Assembly: GCA_947579665.1 (NCBI GenBank)
Contig: OX388344.1
Coordinates: 12,084,346-12,148,345 of the forward strand
Direction: 5' to 3'
DNA length: 64,000 bases
Source of the DNA: Sympetrum striolatum
Lineage: Eukaryota; Arthropoda; Insecta; Odonata; Libellulidae
The notes beneath the pieces were generated by a model. That model saw only the letters and a list, made by a program, of their open reading frames with translations, was not told the DNA's origin and did no database searches. Positions 1 to 11,009 of the stretch are shown here, piece after piece; the stretch's first letter is position 1; each line of letters begins with the position of its first letter. Made by a program: the position numbers and the translations under genes.

Positions 1-125
1 GGTTTAGGCTGTGAGTTTGTATCCTCTCTATATATCTATTATATATAGATGCTTCTCCGGATTCATTCATGTATATACCTATATAGATAGATAGATAGAT
101 AGGATACTAATTCACAGCCTAAACC
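1..125. repeat. Terminal hairpin module of the macro-repeat array
   Basis: The window opens with GGTTTAGGCTGTGAGTTTGT and this module closes with the inverse of that sequence, so the segment folds back on itself around a core containing gatgcttctccggatt and a short (GATA)n run. The same core (ATCCGGAGAAGCATCTATAT on the other strand) recurs near 1235, 2370, 3510 and 4655, exactly at the joints between the ~1.1-kb repeat units. It therefore behaves as the boundary or terminal module of the repeat. The left side may be cut by the window edge. Confidence 0.7.
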
Positions 126-1290
126 ACAAGCGTCATTAATTTGAAATTTTTTTGACGTATTGGCCATAACGCTTAACCGCCAGAAAAAATGTGATTTTGA
201 ACCTCAGTGTCATAGGTTCGATTCCAGAGGGCCCCAAAGTCCCGATTTTACCCGTTTAAATGCATTGCTTTGATTTTCAGGAATTTAAAAAAAATACTTT
301 CCGGATAGGTTATGAATCGAAACTCAAGGAGCCTATATATATGGTCATCATCTATCGAAAACTTAAATGACTTTTACAGAGAATATCCTGGGTTCGATTC
401 TTGGTCGATGCAAAAATTGGCCATTTGAAATGCATTGAGGTAGATTTTCATTAATTTTTTTCATGCACTTATCGAAATGATAGGAAGTTCTCGCTTATAT
501 GGAAGATGTATATTAAGCATAGTTTTATGAAAAAAATAGTAGATAAGACCTAACTGTTCCTGGGTTCGAAGCCAGAGCACGTAAAAGTTTCTCTCATAAG
601 GAATATAAGGGAAAAGTAGGACGTCATTTGAGGCAGTTGCACCTAATATTTCTGCTTGAATTTTTTCACATGGTTAAAGGATGTGATCTTCTTTAGTGCT
701 GCATAGAAAGTATTACCAGAATGACCCGGGTTCGAAGCCAGGCGGTAAATATATCCCCCATTTAAAATGCATTGAGTTAGTTTTCATTATTTATTTTGAT
801 GTATTAATCGAAATAATAGGAAAATCTTGCTTTGCTAGAAGATTTATATTAAGACTCGGTTTAAGAAAAAAATTAGATATTACCATGCTGTACCAGGGTT
901 CGATGCCAGAGGACATTAAAATTTCTCTCATAAGGAATATATGGGAAAAGTAGGAAGTACTTTAGGGCAGTTGAAGCCAACATTTCTGCTTGAATTTTCA
1001 CACATAGTTAGAGGTGGTGATTTGCTGTTGTGCTGCATTGGACGTATCACCAGAAAGACCCGGGTTCGATGCCAGACGATTAAATTGCAGCGAATTTTAA
1101 GAATATTTTTAATCTTTTTTTTCTTTTTAGGACCGTCGCGATATGATGCCCATATGAAATAAGTGCTGTCGATCTGCTTGCAGTATGCAAGCTACATTTT
1201 ACTCGTATATATATATATATGGATACATGAATGAATCCGGAGAAGCATCTATATATAATAGATATATATATAGAGAGGATACAAACTCAC
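120..1290 (+). repeat. Macro-repeat unit 1
   Basis: First of four ~1.1-kb units. It begins just after the CCTAAACCAC joint and ends in GCAAGCTACATTTTACTCGT plus the boundary module. It contains six B-box-like GGTTCGA motifs near 211, 386, 571, 728, 896 and 1062, about 160-180 bp apart. The first two and last sub-blocks match units 2 and 3, whereas the middle three are a diverged variant set, so this unit is a different subtype. No credible protein is encoded. Confidence 0.8.
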
Positions 1291-2436
1291 AGCCTAAACC
1301 ACAAGAGTGATAGAGCTGAAATTTTTACGACATATTGGCCATAACGTATAATCTCCAGAAAAATTGCGATTTTGATCCTCAGTGTCATGGGTTCGATTCC
1401 AGGGGGCTCCAAAGTCCCGATTTTTCCCGTTTAAATGCATTGCTTTGATTTTCGGGAATTAGAAAAAAATACTTCCCGGATAGGTAGAGAATCAAAACTC
1501 AGGGAGCCTTGACATATGGTCATGATCTATCGAAAACATAAATGAGTTTTACGGAAAATAACCTGGGTTCGATGCTAGGTCGATGCAAAAATCTGCCGTT
1601 TAAAATGTATTGTGGCGATTTTTAAGATTTTTTTTGGACCCTTTTCCGATGGCATGGAAACTTGAAAATCGGTATGGGGTTAGATATCATAAATATATCT
1701 CATAATCGATTTTTATGTTTTCCCTGATGTTCCTTGGTTCGATCCCAGAGGGCCATTTACATTCCTCAATGCATTTCTTATGGAGATAACGGAAACAAGT
1801 TTTAGGTACTTCCCTGCATGCTATCGACTTAAAACTTAGCATGATGGAAGAACCAGTCTAAACAAATCAAACTATGCATTCATAGCTATCAATGTGTCCT
1901 GGGTTCGACACCAGGTGTCTCTGCAATCAGAAGTTGATCCGAATTTTAGGAATTATTTTGAAACCTTTCCCAATAATGTAGAAACTTGAAATTTGGCATA
2001 TAGATTGAGATCAATAATAACTTTCAGAAACATTTTTTAAATTTCCAAGATCGCCCTTGGTTCGAGTCCCGAGAGCCATTTACATTCGTGAACATTAGAG
2101 CGTCTTTTGAGGCAGCTGCGCCCAATATTTTTGCTTTAATTTTCACACATAGTTAGAGATGGAGAAATTCTATTGTGCTGCATAATGCGTATCACCAAAA
2201 AGACCCGGGTTCGATGCCGGACGAATAACTTGCAGCGAATTTAAAGAATATTTTCAATCCCCTTTTTTTTCTTTTGAGGACCGTCCCGATATGATGCCGA
2301 GATGAAATTAGTGTTGTCGATCTGCTTGCAGTATGCAAGCTACATTTTACTCGTATATATATATGGATACATGAATGAATCCGGAGAAGCATCTATATAT
2401 AATAGATATATAGAGAGGATACAAACTCACAGGCTA
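1291..2436 (+). repeat. Macro-repeat unit 2
   Basis: Second direct copy, starting at the CCTAAACCACAAGAG joint. GGTTCGA motifs lie near 1388, 1563, 1733, 1901, 2052 and 2207. Each sub-block has its own recognisable flank, for example cccgattttt after the first and gccatttacattc after the third and fifth. It ends in the same GCAAGCTACATTTTACTCGT tail and boundary module. Confidence 0.82.
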
Positions 2437-3538
2437 AACCACTAGCGTCAATGGCTTGATATTTTTACGACATATTGGCCATAACGTATAACCTCCAGAA
2501 AAATTGCGATTCTGAACCTCAGTGTCATGGGTTCGATTCCAGAGGGCCCCAAAGTCCCGATTTTTCCCGTTTAAATGCATTGCTTTGATTTTCGGGAATT
2601 AAAAAAAAATACTTCCCGGATAGGTAGAGAATCAAAACTCAAGGAGCCTTTATATATGGTCATGATCTATCGAAAATATAAATGGGTTTTACGGAAAATA
2701 ACCTGGGTTCGATGCTAGGTCGATGCAAAAATCGGCCGTTTAAATAGCATTGTGTCGATTTTTAAGATTTTTTTTGGACCCGTTTCCAATGGCATGGAAA
2801 CTTGAAATTCGGCATAAGGTTAGATATCATAAATATATTTAATAATCAAATTTTTCATATTCGATGATGGTCCTTGGTTCGATCCCAGAGAGCCATTTAC
2901 ATTCCTCAATGCATTTCTTATGGAGATAACAGAAAAAAGTTTTAGGTACTTCCCGGCATGATATCGACTTCAAACTTTGTATGAAATAGGATGAAGTCTT
3001 AATAAATCATACTGTGCATTCACAGCTACCAACATTTCCTGCGTTCGACACCAGGCGTCTCTACAATCAGTAAATTATCCGATTTTTAAGAATTAATTTA
3101 AACCCCTTCCCAATAATATTATAACTTGAAATTAGGCATATAGATAGAGATCATATATACAATTCAAAAACATTTTTTAGATTTCCTAGATCGTCCTTGG
3201 TTCGAATCCTGAGAGCCATTTACATTCGTGAAAAGTAGAACGTCGTTTGAGGCAGTTGCAGTCAATATTTTTCCTTGAATTTTCACACATAGTTAGAGAT
3301 TGTGATCTTCTGTTTTGCTGCAGAGTAAGTTCACCAGGAAGACCCAGGTTCGATGCCAGACGATAAAATTGCAGCGAATGTTAAGAATATTTTCAATCCT
3401 TTTTTTTTTCTTTTGAGGACCGTCCCGATATAATGCCGATTTGAAATTAGTATTGTCGATCTGCTTGCAGTATGCAAGCTACATTTTACTCGTATGATAT
3501 ATGAATGAATCCGGAGAAGCATCTATATATAATAGATA
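2437..3538 (+). repeat. Macro-repeat unit 3
   Basis: Third direct copy, closest to unit 2, with motifs near 2528, 2703, 2873, 3042, 3193 and 3345. It ends tail to tail against unit 4 at the boundary module around 3490-3540. Confidence 0.82.
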
Positions 3539-3539
3539 G

Positions 3540-4640
3540 GTACTAGTAAAATGTAGCTTGCATACTGCAAGCAGATTGACAACAATAATTTAATATCGGC
3601 ATTATATAGGGAAGGTCCTGAAAAGAAATAAAAAAGGATTGAAAATATTCTTAAAATTCGCTTCAATTTAATTGTCTGGCATCGAACCTGGGTCTTCCTT
3701 GTGAACTTACTATGCAGCACAATAGAAGATCACCATTTCTAAGTATGTGTTTAAATTCAAGCAGAAATTTTGCTGCAACTACCTCAAACGACGTTTTACT
3801 TTTCAGGAATGCAAATGGATCTCTGGACCCGAACCAAGGACGACATAGGAAATCTAAAATATTTTTAAAAAAAGTAGCTATGATCTCTATCTATATGCCC
3901 AATTTCAAGTTTCTATATTATTGGGAAGGGGTTTAAATTAATTCTTAAATATCGGATCAACTACTGATTTCAGAAACGCCTGGTGTCGAACCCAGGAAAC
4001 ATATTTACGCTTTGAATGCACAGTATGATTTTTGAGGACTTGATCTTATTTTGTGCAAAGTTTGAAATCGGTATCATGCCGGGAAGTACCTAAAATTTGT
4101 CTCCGTTATCTCCATAAGAAATGCATTGAGGAATGTAAATGGCCCTCTGGGATAGAACCAAGGACCATCAGCGAATAAAAAAAATTTGATTATGAAATAT
4201 ATTTATGATCTCAATCTTCATGCCGAATTTCAAGTTTCCATGCCATCGGGATAGGCTCCAAAAAAAATCACAAAAATCGCCACAATGCATTTTAAACGGC
4301 CGATTTTTGCCTCGACCTAGCATCGAACTAAGGATATTTTCCGTAAAACTCATTTATGATTTCGATAGATCATTACCATATATATAGGCTCCTTGAGTTT
4401 TATTTCTCTACCTATCCGGAAAGTATTTTTTTTTAATTCCCGAAAATCACGGTAATGCATTTAAACGGGAGAAATCGGGACTTTGGGCCCCTCTGGAATC
4501 GAACCTATGACACTGAGGATCAAAGTCGCTTTTTTCCTGGGGGTTTCACGTTATGGCCAATACGTGGTAAAAATTTCGAGTCAATGACGCCAGTAGTTTA
4601 GCCTGTGAATTAGTATCCTATCTGGGTATCTGGGTATCTG
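3540..4640 (-). repeat. Macro-repeat unit 4, inverted
   Basis: Inverted copy of units 2 and 3: it starts with the complement of the unit tail (agtaaaatgtagcttgcata) and ends near 4615 at gtttagcctgtgaattagta, the complement of the unit head. The six motifs appear as TCGAACC-type sequences near 3685, 3829, 3986, 4155 (degenerate), 4322 and 4498. Units 3 and 4 together form a ~2.1-kb imperfect palindrome. The distal edge has three copies of ATCTGGGT and one more boundary module. Confidence 0.8.
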
Positions 4641-4681
4641 GGTATATCATGAATGAATCCGGAGAAGCATCTATATATAAT

Positions 4682-4684
<3 letters not shown>

Positions 4685-4729
<45 letters not shown>
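4685..4729. repeat. (TA)n microsatellite
   Basis: About 22 uninterrupted TA dinucleotides adjoin the last boundary module and close the macro-repeat array. Sequence beyond 4730 is unrelated to it. Confidence 0.95.
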
Positions 4730-4732
<3 letters not shown>

Positions 4733-6740
4733 CAAAGTGTGAGCACGTGTACAGAGTACATACGTACGCATCTGCCTTCTAATGTTCTTTGAGCATTCTA
4801 ACTCCTTAATGTGTTTGGAATGTAAGTATCGATGAATTATGAGTTACTGAGGAAAGGCCCACCTGAGAATATCAAGCTGTAATTAGGAGGCAAGGTATTT
4901 TATATTAAAAATAAAAAAGATAAATCAACTGAAAGATGATCTCCATGCACATTCGTATTTTCCTTTATTTTGCTTCACCGAGTTGCTCCTTCGCAATTAT
5001 TCTCCTTGGAGGCCATCTGACGGATTAACGGCGAACTAATGACCTTGACCGTGGCTCACCTCTCCTTGAAATTACGGTCGGAAAAAATCGTGCGTTTGGA
5101 AAATTGGTTTGCGACTGTTTTACGCAAATTCGGAAACAGCTTCTGAACGGTTTTTACAGGGTAAAAAGCAAAGAAAGATCAAAGCAAATCAAATATTTTT
5201 GTCTGCCGAATTATTATACCAATTAAAACCATATTTTATGAAATTTAATATCGAATGCTACACGCGATGGAGTACGTGAGGTAAACGTTACATAAAGTTC
5301 ATGCAGAGGAAGCAATTTGTGGTTAATTGCATTTTCTTGTTACACGAACTAGGCATTAAATTCCATTTTCACTTAGTTATTTCTTCTGATGCACGTCAAA
5401 AAATTCGCGATCTTGTGCAGCATTTTTTGGTTAATGCTACTCATGAGGATTTACCTCTAAAGTATCGATTGTAAGTAGCATCTTCAAACAAGGTTTGATT
5501 CAATTTATCTTGAAAGGATTATTTTCTAAGGCTTATTGCACCTAGCAGGGCATTTTCCTTTTTGACATTTTAAACTATTTTATCGCACTGAATATTTTAT
5601 AGTCACGAAGAATGTGTTTGGGATAGTGATGCAATTGATATGATGTGTGAAACGACCGCATTTTGATACATCTGCTTTATTTCCTCATGTTGTATAGTAA
5701 AATAGATGGAGTCGGCCAAGTTATATCGGGAATCAAATTGCTTATTGCAGAAAGGGAGGATACTTGCATATCCTCACAATGGCTTTGCTTGGAAAAGTAA
5801 ACATCTTTCCTTTCCACGGAATGATTTATGGTGTTGATTATGATATTTACTTAGAAATCTTAATTTATCAATTACGTCTTTTAATATCATTATAGAAACA
5901 TATATGTGAAAGTTATTGAGTTTTTATTGTTTCATTTATTCATATATCCCGTGACTAGACTTGGAGCCATTTAAGTTTCGTCATCTAACTCGCTCCTTTA
6001 AAATCTTGAGCCAATATCCAGAGAAAACAAAGATAATAATGGAAACAATAGATTTTAAAAATCGCATTTCCGAAATGGTAAACAACTGTAGCATATTCTG
6101 AATTACAAAAATGAAGGAGCAATTGCTTTTATTCCACTCCTGTAGCAAAGCTGGAGAGGGAATGTGATGTTAGGACGTATGCAATGTGAGGAGTATGCAA
6201 ATAAATTATCAATTCTTTCCTCAATGAGCACAGATCTGGAAAAACTCAAAGTAAGTGCAGAGCAATTACTTTAAAAATAACACTTTTCGATGCATTATGA
6301 CAGCCCTTCTCATTGAGAGCATAAATACACCTTTTGCAACATAAAGGTAAAGAACCCGTTTTTTCTTCCCCACAATAAATACGCCATTGCCGTTATTTGT
6401 GGCCAATCTTGTTCTGTTTCGTCAACAGAATCGCGACCTCTTCTTCGTTCACAGGGATGCTGCGGGGAACTCACTTGAATGTCACGTACATCGCATTTGA
6501 ATATTCAGTTCCTGCAAAGAAAGCAGTCGAATAAAAACGATATTTTCAAACGAACAGCGGAAATAGGAAACTGCTGATATCGACGATAATTTTCCAAACG
6601 AAGTTCGATTTTAATTCTCCAAAAATTAGTGTCTCCAATCTCACTCCAGCAGTTCGAATGATGTTTCGTAAAATAATCCTAATGCCCGGCTATCTTCGTT
6701 CAACTTTTTATAAAAAAATATCGCTATATATCAAATAAGG
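4730..6740. other. Gene-free AT-rich stretch
   Basis: I see no ORF with family features, no RNA gene and no clear repeat here. It is either intergenic or intronic. Confidence 0.5.
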
Positions 6741-6741
6741 C

Positions 6742-7605
6742 ATGGAAATACAGACGTATAAAGTTGCTCTTTCATCAAAAATAATAAAATCACTTCGAAC
6801 AGTGAAACGTAAGATGGAGAAGTTTAACTCAAACGATCAAAATGGATTTAGGAAAAGCACGGAGAAAACAGAAGCAATATTAGGTAATACTCTTAAAGAA
6901 GAGAATAGGAAAACACCCATATAAATCATTAGATGGATTTAAATTTACGGTCAACTCTATGAACACCAAGAAATATCAATTAATGAAGTAGGAGTGGAAA
7001 GAGAGCGAAAATGTAGAGAAACAAGAAATTTAAGAGTCGCAATTAATATCCAATAAACGAAATGTGCGAGGTAATAGAGAAGGAGTTAAATAGGTATGCT
7101 GAGATTCTTAGAATATATACATGAAGAAGCTTCGTATATGGTAATGATGATGATACAACACTATAAAAGGAAATAAATAAGAGGTGATGGTGACAATGAT
7201 GGGCAAAGTTTCAAAATGCAAATACTTTCAAAGCAAAAATACAGAGAAATGGAAAAGGCAGTATAGGTTCAATACAGCAATGTAAAAAATTAATATGAGG
7301 AGGAAAGTTAACTAACCTCAAGAAACACTGGTCTAGAAATAATGAAAAGATTTTGATTAGGTGTAGTGTTTGGATGCGAAGCAGCTAAACACAATAGAAT
7401 AGATTTTGAAGTGAGATGAGTTGATGGAGTAGCCAATGAAGAGGCATTCAGAATATGCGGAGAAATGTGTAAATATTGAGTGAGATTGATTTACGTTAGA
7501 TGTGTTGATAAGGGGTACTCCAAGCAATAACAGAAGGAATAGTAGAGAGCGAAAAGGCAGAGAAAAAAGACAATATGTGGAACTAATTAAAACTAACTAA
7601 AAAAG
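6742..7605 (+). pseudogene. Decayed non-LTR retrotransposon reverse transcriptase
   Basis: The first part reads ...NSNDQNGFRKSTEKTEAIL..., which resembles the DQ-GFRKG-T-EAI segment of non-LTR reverse transcriptases. Near 7500-7590 a different frame gives ITEGIVES followed by a K/R-rich stretch, resembling the C-terminal ITEGIVEGKRGRGRP-type region of the same families. Between them the order is right, but stops and frameshifts are dense and no YADD box can be recognised. This is a very old remnant of an element related to those at 10.8 kb and 39-41.6 kb. The assignment rests on two short matches. Confidence 0.5.
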
Positions 7606-7963
7606 ATTTTAAAATCGTTTGCATTGATGCAAATTTTATCCTTCATAAATTTATGCATGTGTTCAAATATATTTTATACATTTTTCCTTATAAATGCACG
7701 TCATTATCTTGTTGCATGTGCGTTCATTAACGTTGTTCTCACTCTAATAATTAATGCGTCTAAGTACTAACTCAATATAATTTCTGATTCTTTTAATGTG
7801 TATAAGGTCCAAGGGATGTTTTTTGAGTGGTTTTTGGACGAATCCCAGACGTATGTCATCATTATTTGCAAAACAGCTTCATCATAGACCACAAGAAAAG
7901 AATCTTAATAGTAAACTTCTAGCATGACGACGTTTTGTGTGAATGGATACCACATTTAGATTT

Positions 7964-8016
7964 AAATGTATACCCCGCAAGATGCGAGCGACGTGTGGCA
8001 GGGGGTGTAATAACAC
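7964..8016 (-). mobile_element. 3' tail of a non-LTR retrotransposon
   Basis: On the minus strand this reads TTACACCCCCTGCCACACGT followed by a short stem and GGGGTAT. The same block occurs on the plus strand at 57131-57187, where it runs into an (ATGTAG)n tail. The shared end plus microsatellite tail is what the 3' end of a CR1/Jockey-type element looks like. No coding part is recognisable next to this copy. Confidence 0.5.
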
Positions 8017-8019
8017 CAC

Positions 8020-10750
8020 CATTACTTAATCCACACCTCACCAATTGCCTGAGGAAAAACGATCAAAATTAATTATCTGCTTTTTCGATTACTTCCCTGT
8101 AACGTTTTGTCGATGTTTCTCGGAGATCTCGTTCGTTCTTTACTCAAATTTCATTTCTTTCGTATACAACTTGTATAATGAAACCTGAGTCTGATTTGTT
8201 TTTTTTCCTTACTGGTTGCTTTTGGGTGTTGCCACCTGGTACACAGACCAAATTGCAACGTTTTATTTTTAAATAAAAAAATTAAAATGGACCCCTGAAT
8301 GAAGCACGTACCGAAATTTGAGAGGAAAACGAAGGAAACGGGATATTATATGGCAGTCAACTGTCGTAAACAAACCAAAAAGTAGAGTACTTTAAAAAGA
8401 AAAATAAGACTATTTGTTGAAATTTCTCCAGGAGTAGTTAGTATAATAACGTATCTTTCCACATTTAATGCTATATTTTTTACTCTGCCATAGCATCAAA
8501 GCTACTATGTGCATTACTGAATGCTATTCTTTATTTATCTCTTTATTTGATGTTGTGAAAAGTGTTTCTCATCGAATCACATGGACTTGTTTTCAGTCAT
8601 TTTGGGAAATCAATTTCAACTGCTTCTCTCCTCAACTTCCCTAATACCATCTCATATGATAACTATGGTTGAGGGGCTCAACTAAACTAAGGGCTTAGAA
8701 AACAGGCACGGTTCAGAAACAAGAAGAAATAACTTACCGAAAGTTTTTCGAGTGTTACAGAAATGTCAGCTAATTATAGAATATTACATCATAATATAAT
8801 CGGGAGCATAAATACAAAAGGCGCTCAAACATCACGTCTGCCGCTTGCACGGTATCGATTGAACTCGGCTTAATCCTTCTTCTTCGAGAGCTCTCCGTCC
8901 ATCACAAGCCTTTAATTTCTAATGACTGACAAATCGCAGGCCTCCGTTGGCGACTAATTGCCCACACACGGGAGGCGTCAAAAAGATGCCCTTTAGTGGA
9001 AACGATCGGCTACGCAAGACCATAGAAAATGGGGAAATAATTATCGTATACTTCTTAAGTTTTTTGAACCGTATTTACGCTATTCGACAAAATCTTTTTC
9101 CTATTTATGCTATGTCGAACAAATAATCACGGAAAAAGAGGTTTCCTTTTCATAATTGTGTCATAATTCAGTACAATGTGATTATTTATTTATCATTTTG
9201 GAGAACAACTACAAAATGGTTAGTATTGTCTATTCGAAAACTTCTCTATTTTATTCTTTTATTATTGAACATAGAATAAAAAAGGAAAAATGGGCTACGG
9301 AGAATTTAAAAAAGTGATTTGGATACACTCCTCTGCTACACCGCGTCACAGTACGAGACGCCTCGTCTCCCTGAGTTCTCCGTTTCTTCTTAACAAGGGG
9401 ATTCAAAAAGGTGTAAAGCAACAGTATTGGTAAACTAATTCACTGCTGATAAATATAAAGAAAATTAGAGTTAATTTTCCTCTACGTAAAGAAATACACC
9501 AAAATGAGAGTGGAAATATTTTCTTCTGTACACGGATGACAACTTAATTAGAAACTGTCGCTGCATTTTCTGGTTAAGAAGCAGTGGAAAATAAAAGTAA
9601 ACATGAACACGACGCAAGTTTGTTCCGCCAAAAGTTGGATCTTGAAAATCTTAAAAGGAAATACAGCAACGATTTTCGCATGAACGTCCGAGAGTGAATA
9701 TTATCTCTAAGTAATTATAAATAAATAGGTGAAGAATTTTATAGGACTTAGAGAATTAAAAAACATACAATAATTTATAAATTGTAGTTTAAAAAATTTA
9801 AAAAAAAGAAGAAAAGTATACTTTAACAGATACTTGAAAAATAAATCAAATATTTACTATAATACATTATGGGAAATAAATTGCAGAGAGCATTCAATGA
9901 ACAAAAGTGGACTCATCCCTTATTAGTTGCATCCGCTCTTGAAGTGGTTCAATTTTTAATGTTTTTTTAATTTTACTGACAATTTCTTTAAATTATTACT
10001 AAGGGAAATAGTTAACTGCCTTTTGAATAATCAATGTTTAGAATTCAATTGCAAATAGCTTAGAAATGCTCGTCGTTCAAACGAGATAATAGGAGGTGAG
10101 AGCAAATGAGACGAAGGATAATCGCGAAAATAAAGGTAAACAGCGGAGGCAATGACGCATTGACCCCAGATGACCCGCATTCGATGTTGTGCGTCACGCG
10201 GGAGGGGGCCAATGGGGAGTTGCCCCCTTTCTTGCCCCTAAACGCCATTCAAACGTCCGAGGATTAAGTCTTCGCCGAAAAGAGCCTTCATCGCAAAGCA
10301 CAAATCTCTCAACTATAAATAAATATTCTGCCACAACTGTTTAAGATTTTGACGACACATTTATCATCATTAGACCAATCCGAATATTGGCACATTGCAG
10401 CTCAATGACATTCTTAATTAATCATTAAACTTAATTTCCACGAAATCATAATTTATTTAGAGATTCTTAATTCAACTTAGGACTTCCTCTCTTCTTGTCC
10501 AGTCTTTCCTGAAATTCTGTCTTCAACAGTATGTCTTATCATGTTCTAGATCGTGTCAATGTCATGAACCCCAAAAAAACCAGTAAAACAGTAACAAAAT
10601 ATATTATAAATTCATTATGTAGTTGTAAAGTAAATATAATATATGTATGAAATCATTCTGTAGGAATTGTATGTTTATCAAGTATTTATTTTCTGTTAAT
10701 TATGTTTATCACTAGTGCATATGTATGTAGGTATAAAAACTGCCACAGGC
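8020..10750. other. Gene-free stretch
   Basis: AT-rich and without a supported gene. The short ORF at 10060-10248 (minus) has no family features and lies in a locally GC-richer patch. Nothing else stands out. Confidence 0.45.
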
Positions 10751-10757
10751 TAGCAGG

Positions 10758-11003
10758 CTATGCAGTATAGTATATGCAGTTTATATAATGATAATAATAA
10801 TAAATGTCCCATCTTTCCAAATAAGTTTTCTGTACATATTTTTTGCCTTTGGAGGGACGTCTTCTTTTTCCTGATCTGACTATTTTATTTTCAAAAATTG
10901 CTTTGCATCTTTTTCTTTCCTCAGCCATTAAATTCCATGTTTCAGAGCCATAAAGAAAAACACTCCACAGGAAGGCTTTTATTGCCAATTTCCGTATATC
11001 CAA
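10758..11003 (-). pseudogene. C-terminal fragment of a non-LTR reverse transcriptase
   Basis: The peptide includes IRKLAIKAFLWSVFLYGSET followed by WNL, the conserved VWSVALYGSETWTL segment that follows the reverse transcriptase in many insect non-LTR elements. The element's 3' end would lie toward 10700. No catalytic box is present, so only the region past the polymerase core survives. Confidence 0.7.
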
Positions 11004-11009
11004 AACTGT

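Noticed and set aside
1..4640. tRNA genes at the GGTTCGA motifs
   Set aside because: No acceptor or anticodon stems can be drawn around the motifs, and the 150-180-bp spacing belongs to a satellite; only the B-box-like core is tRNA-like.
1..4640. CRISPR-like array from evenly spaced short repeats
   Set aside because: The intervening sequences are themselves repeated between units and the genome is eukaryotic.
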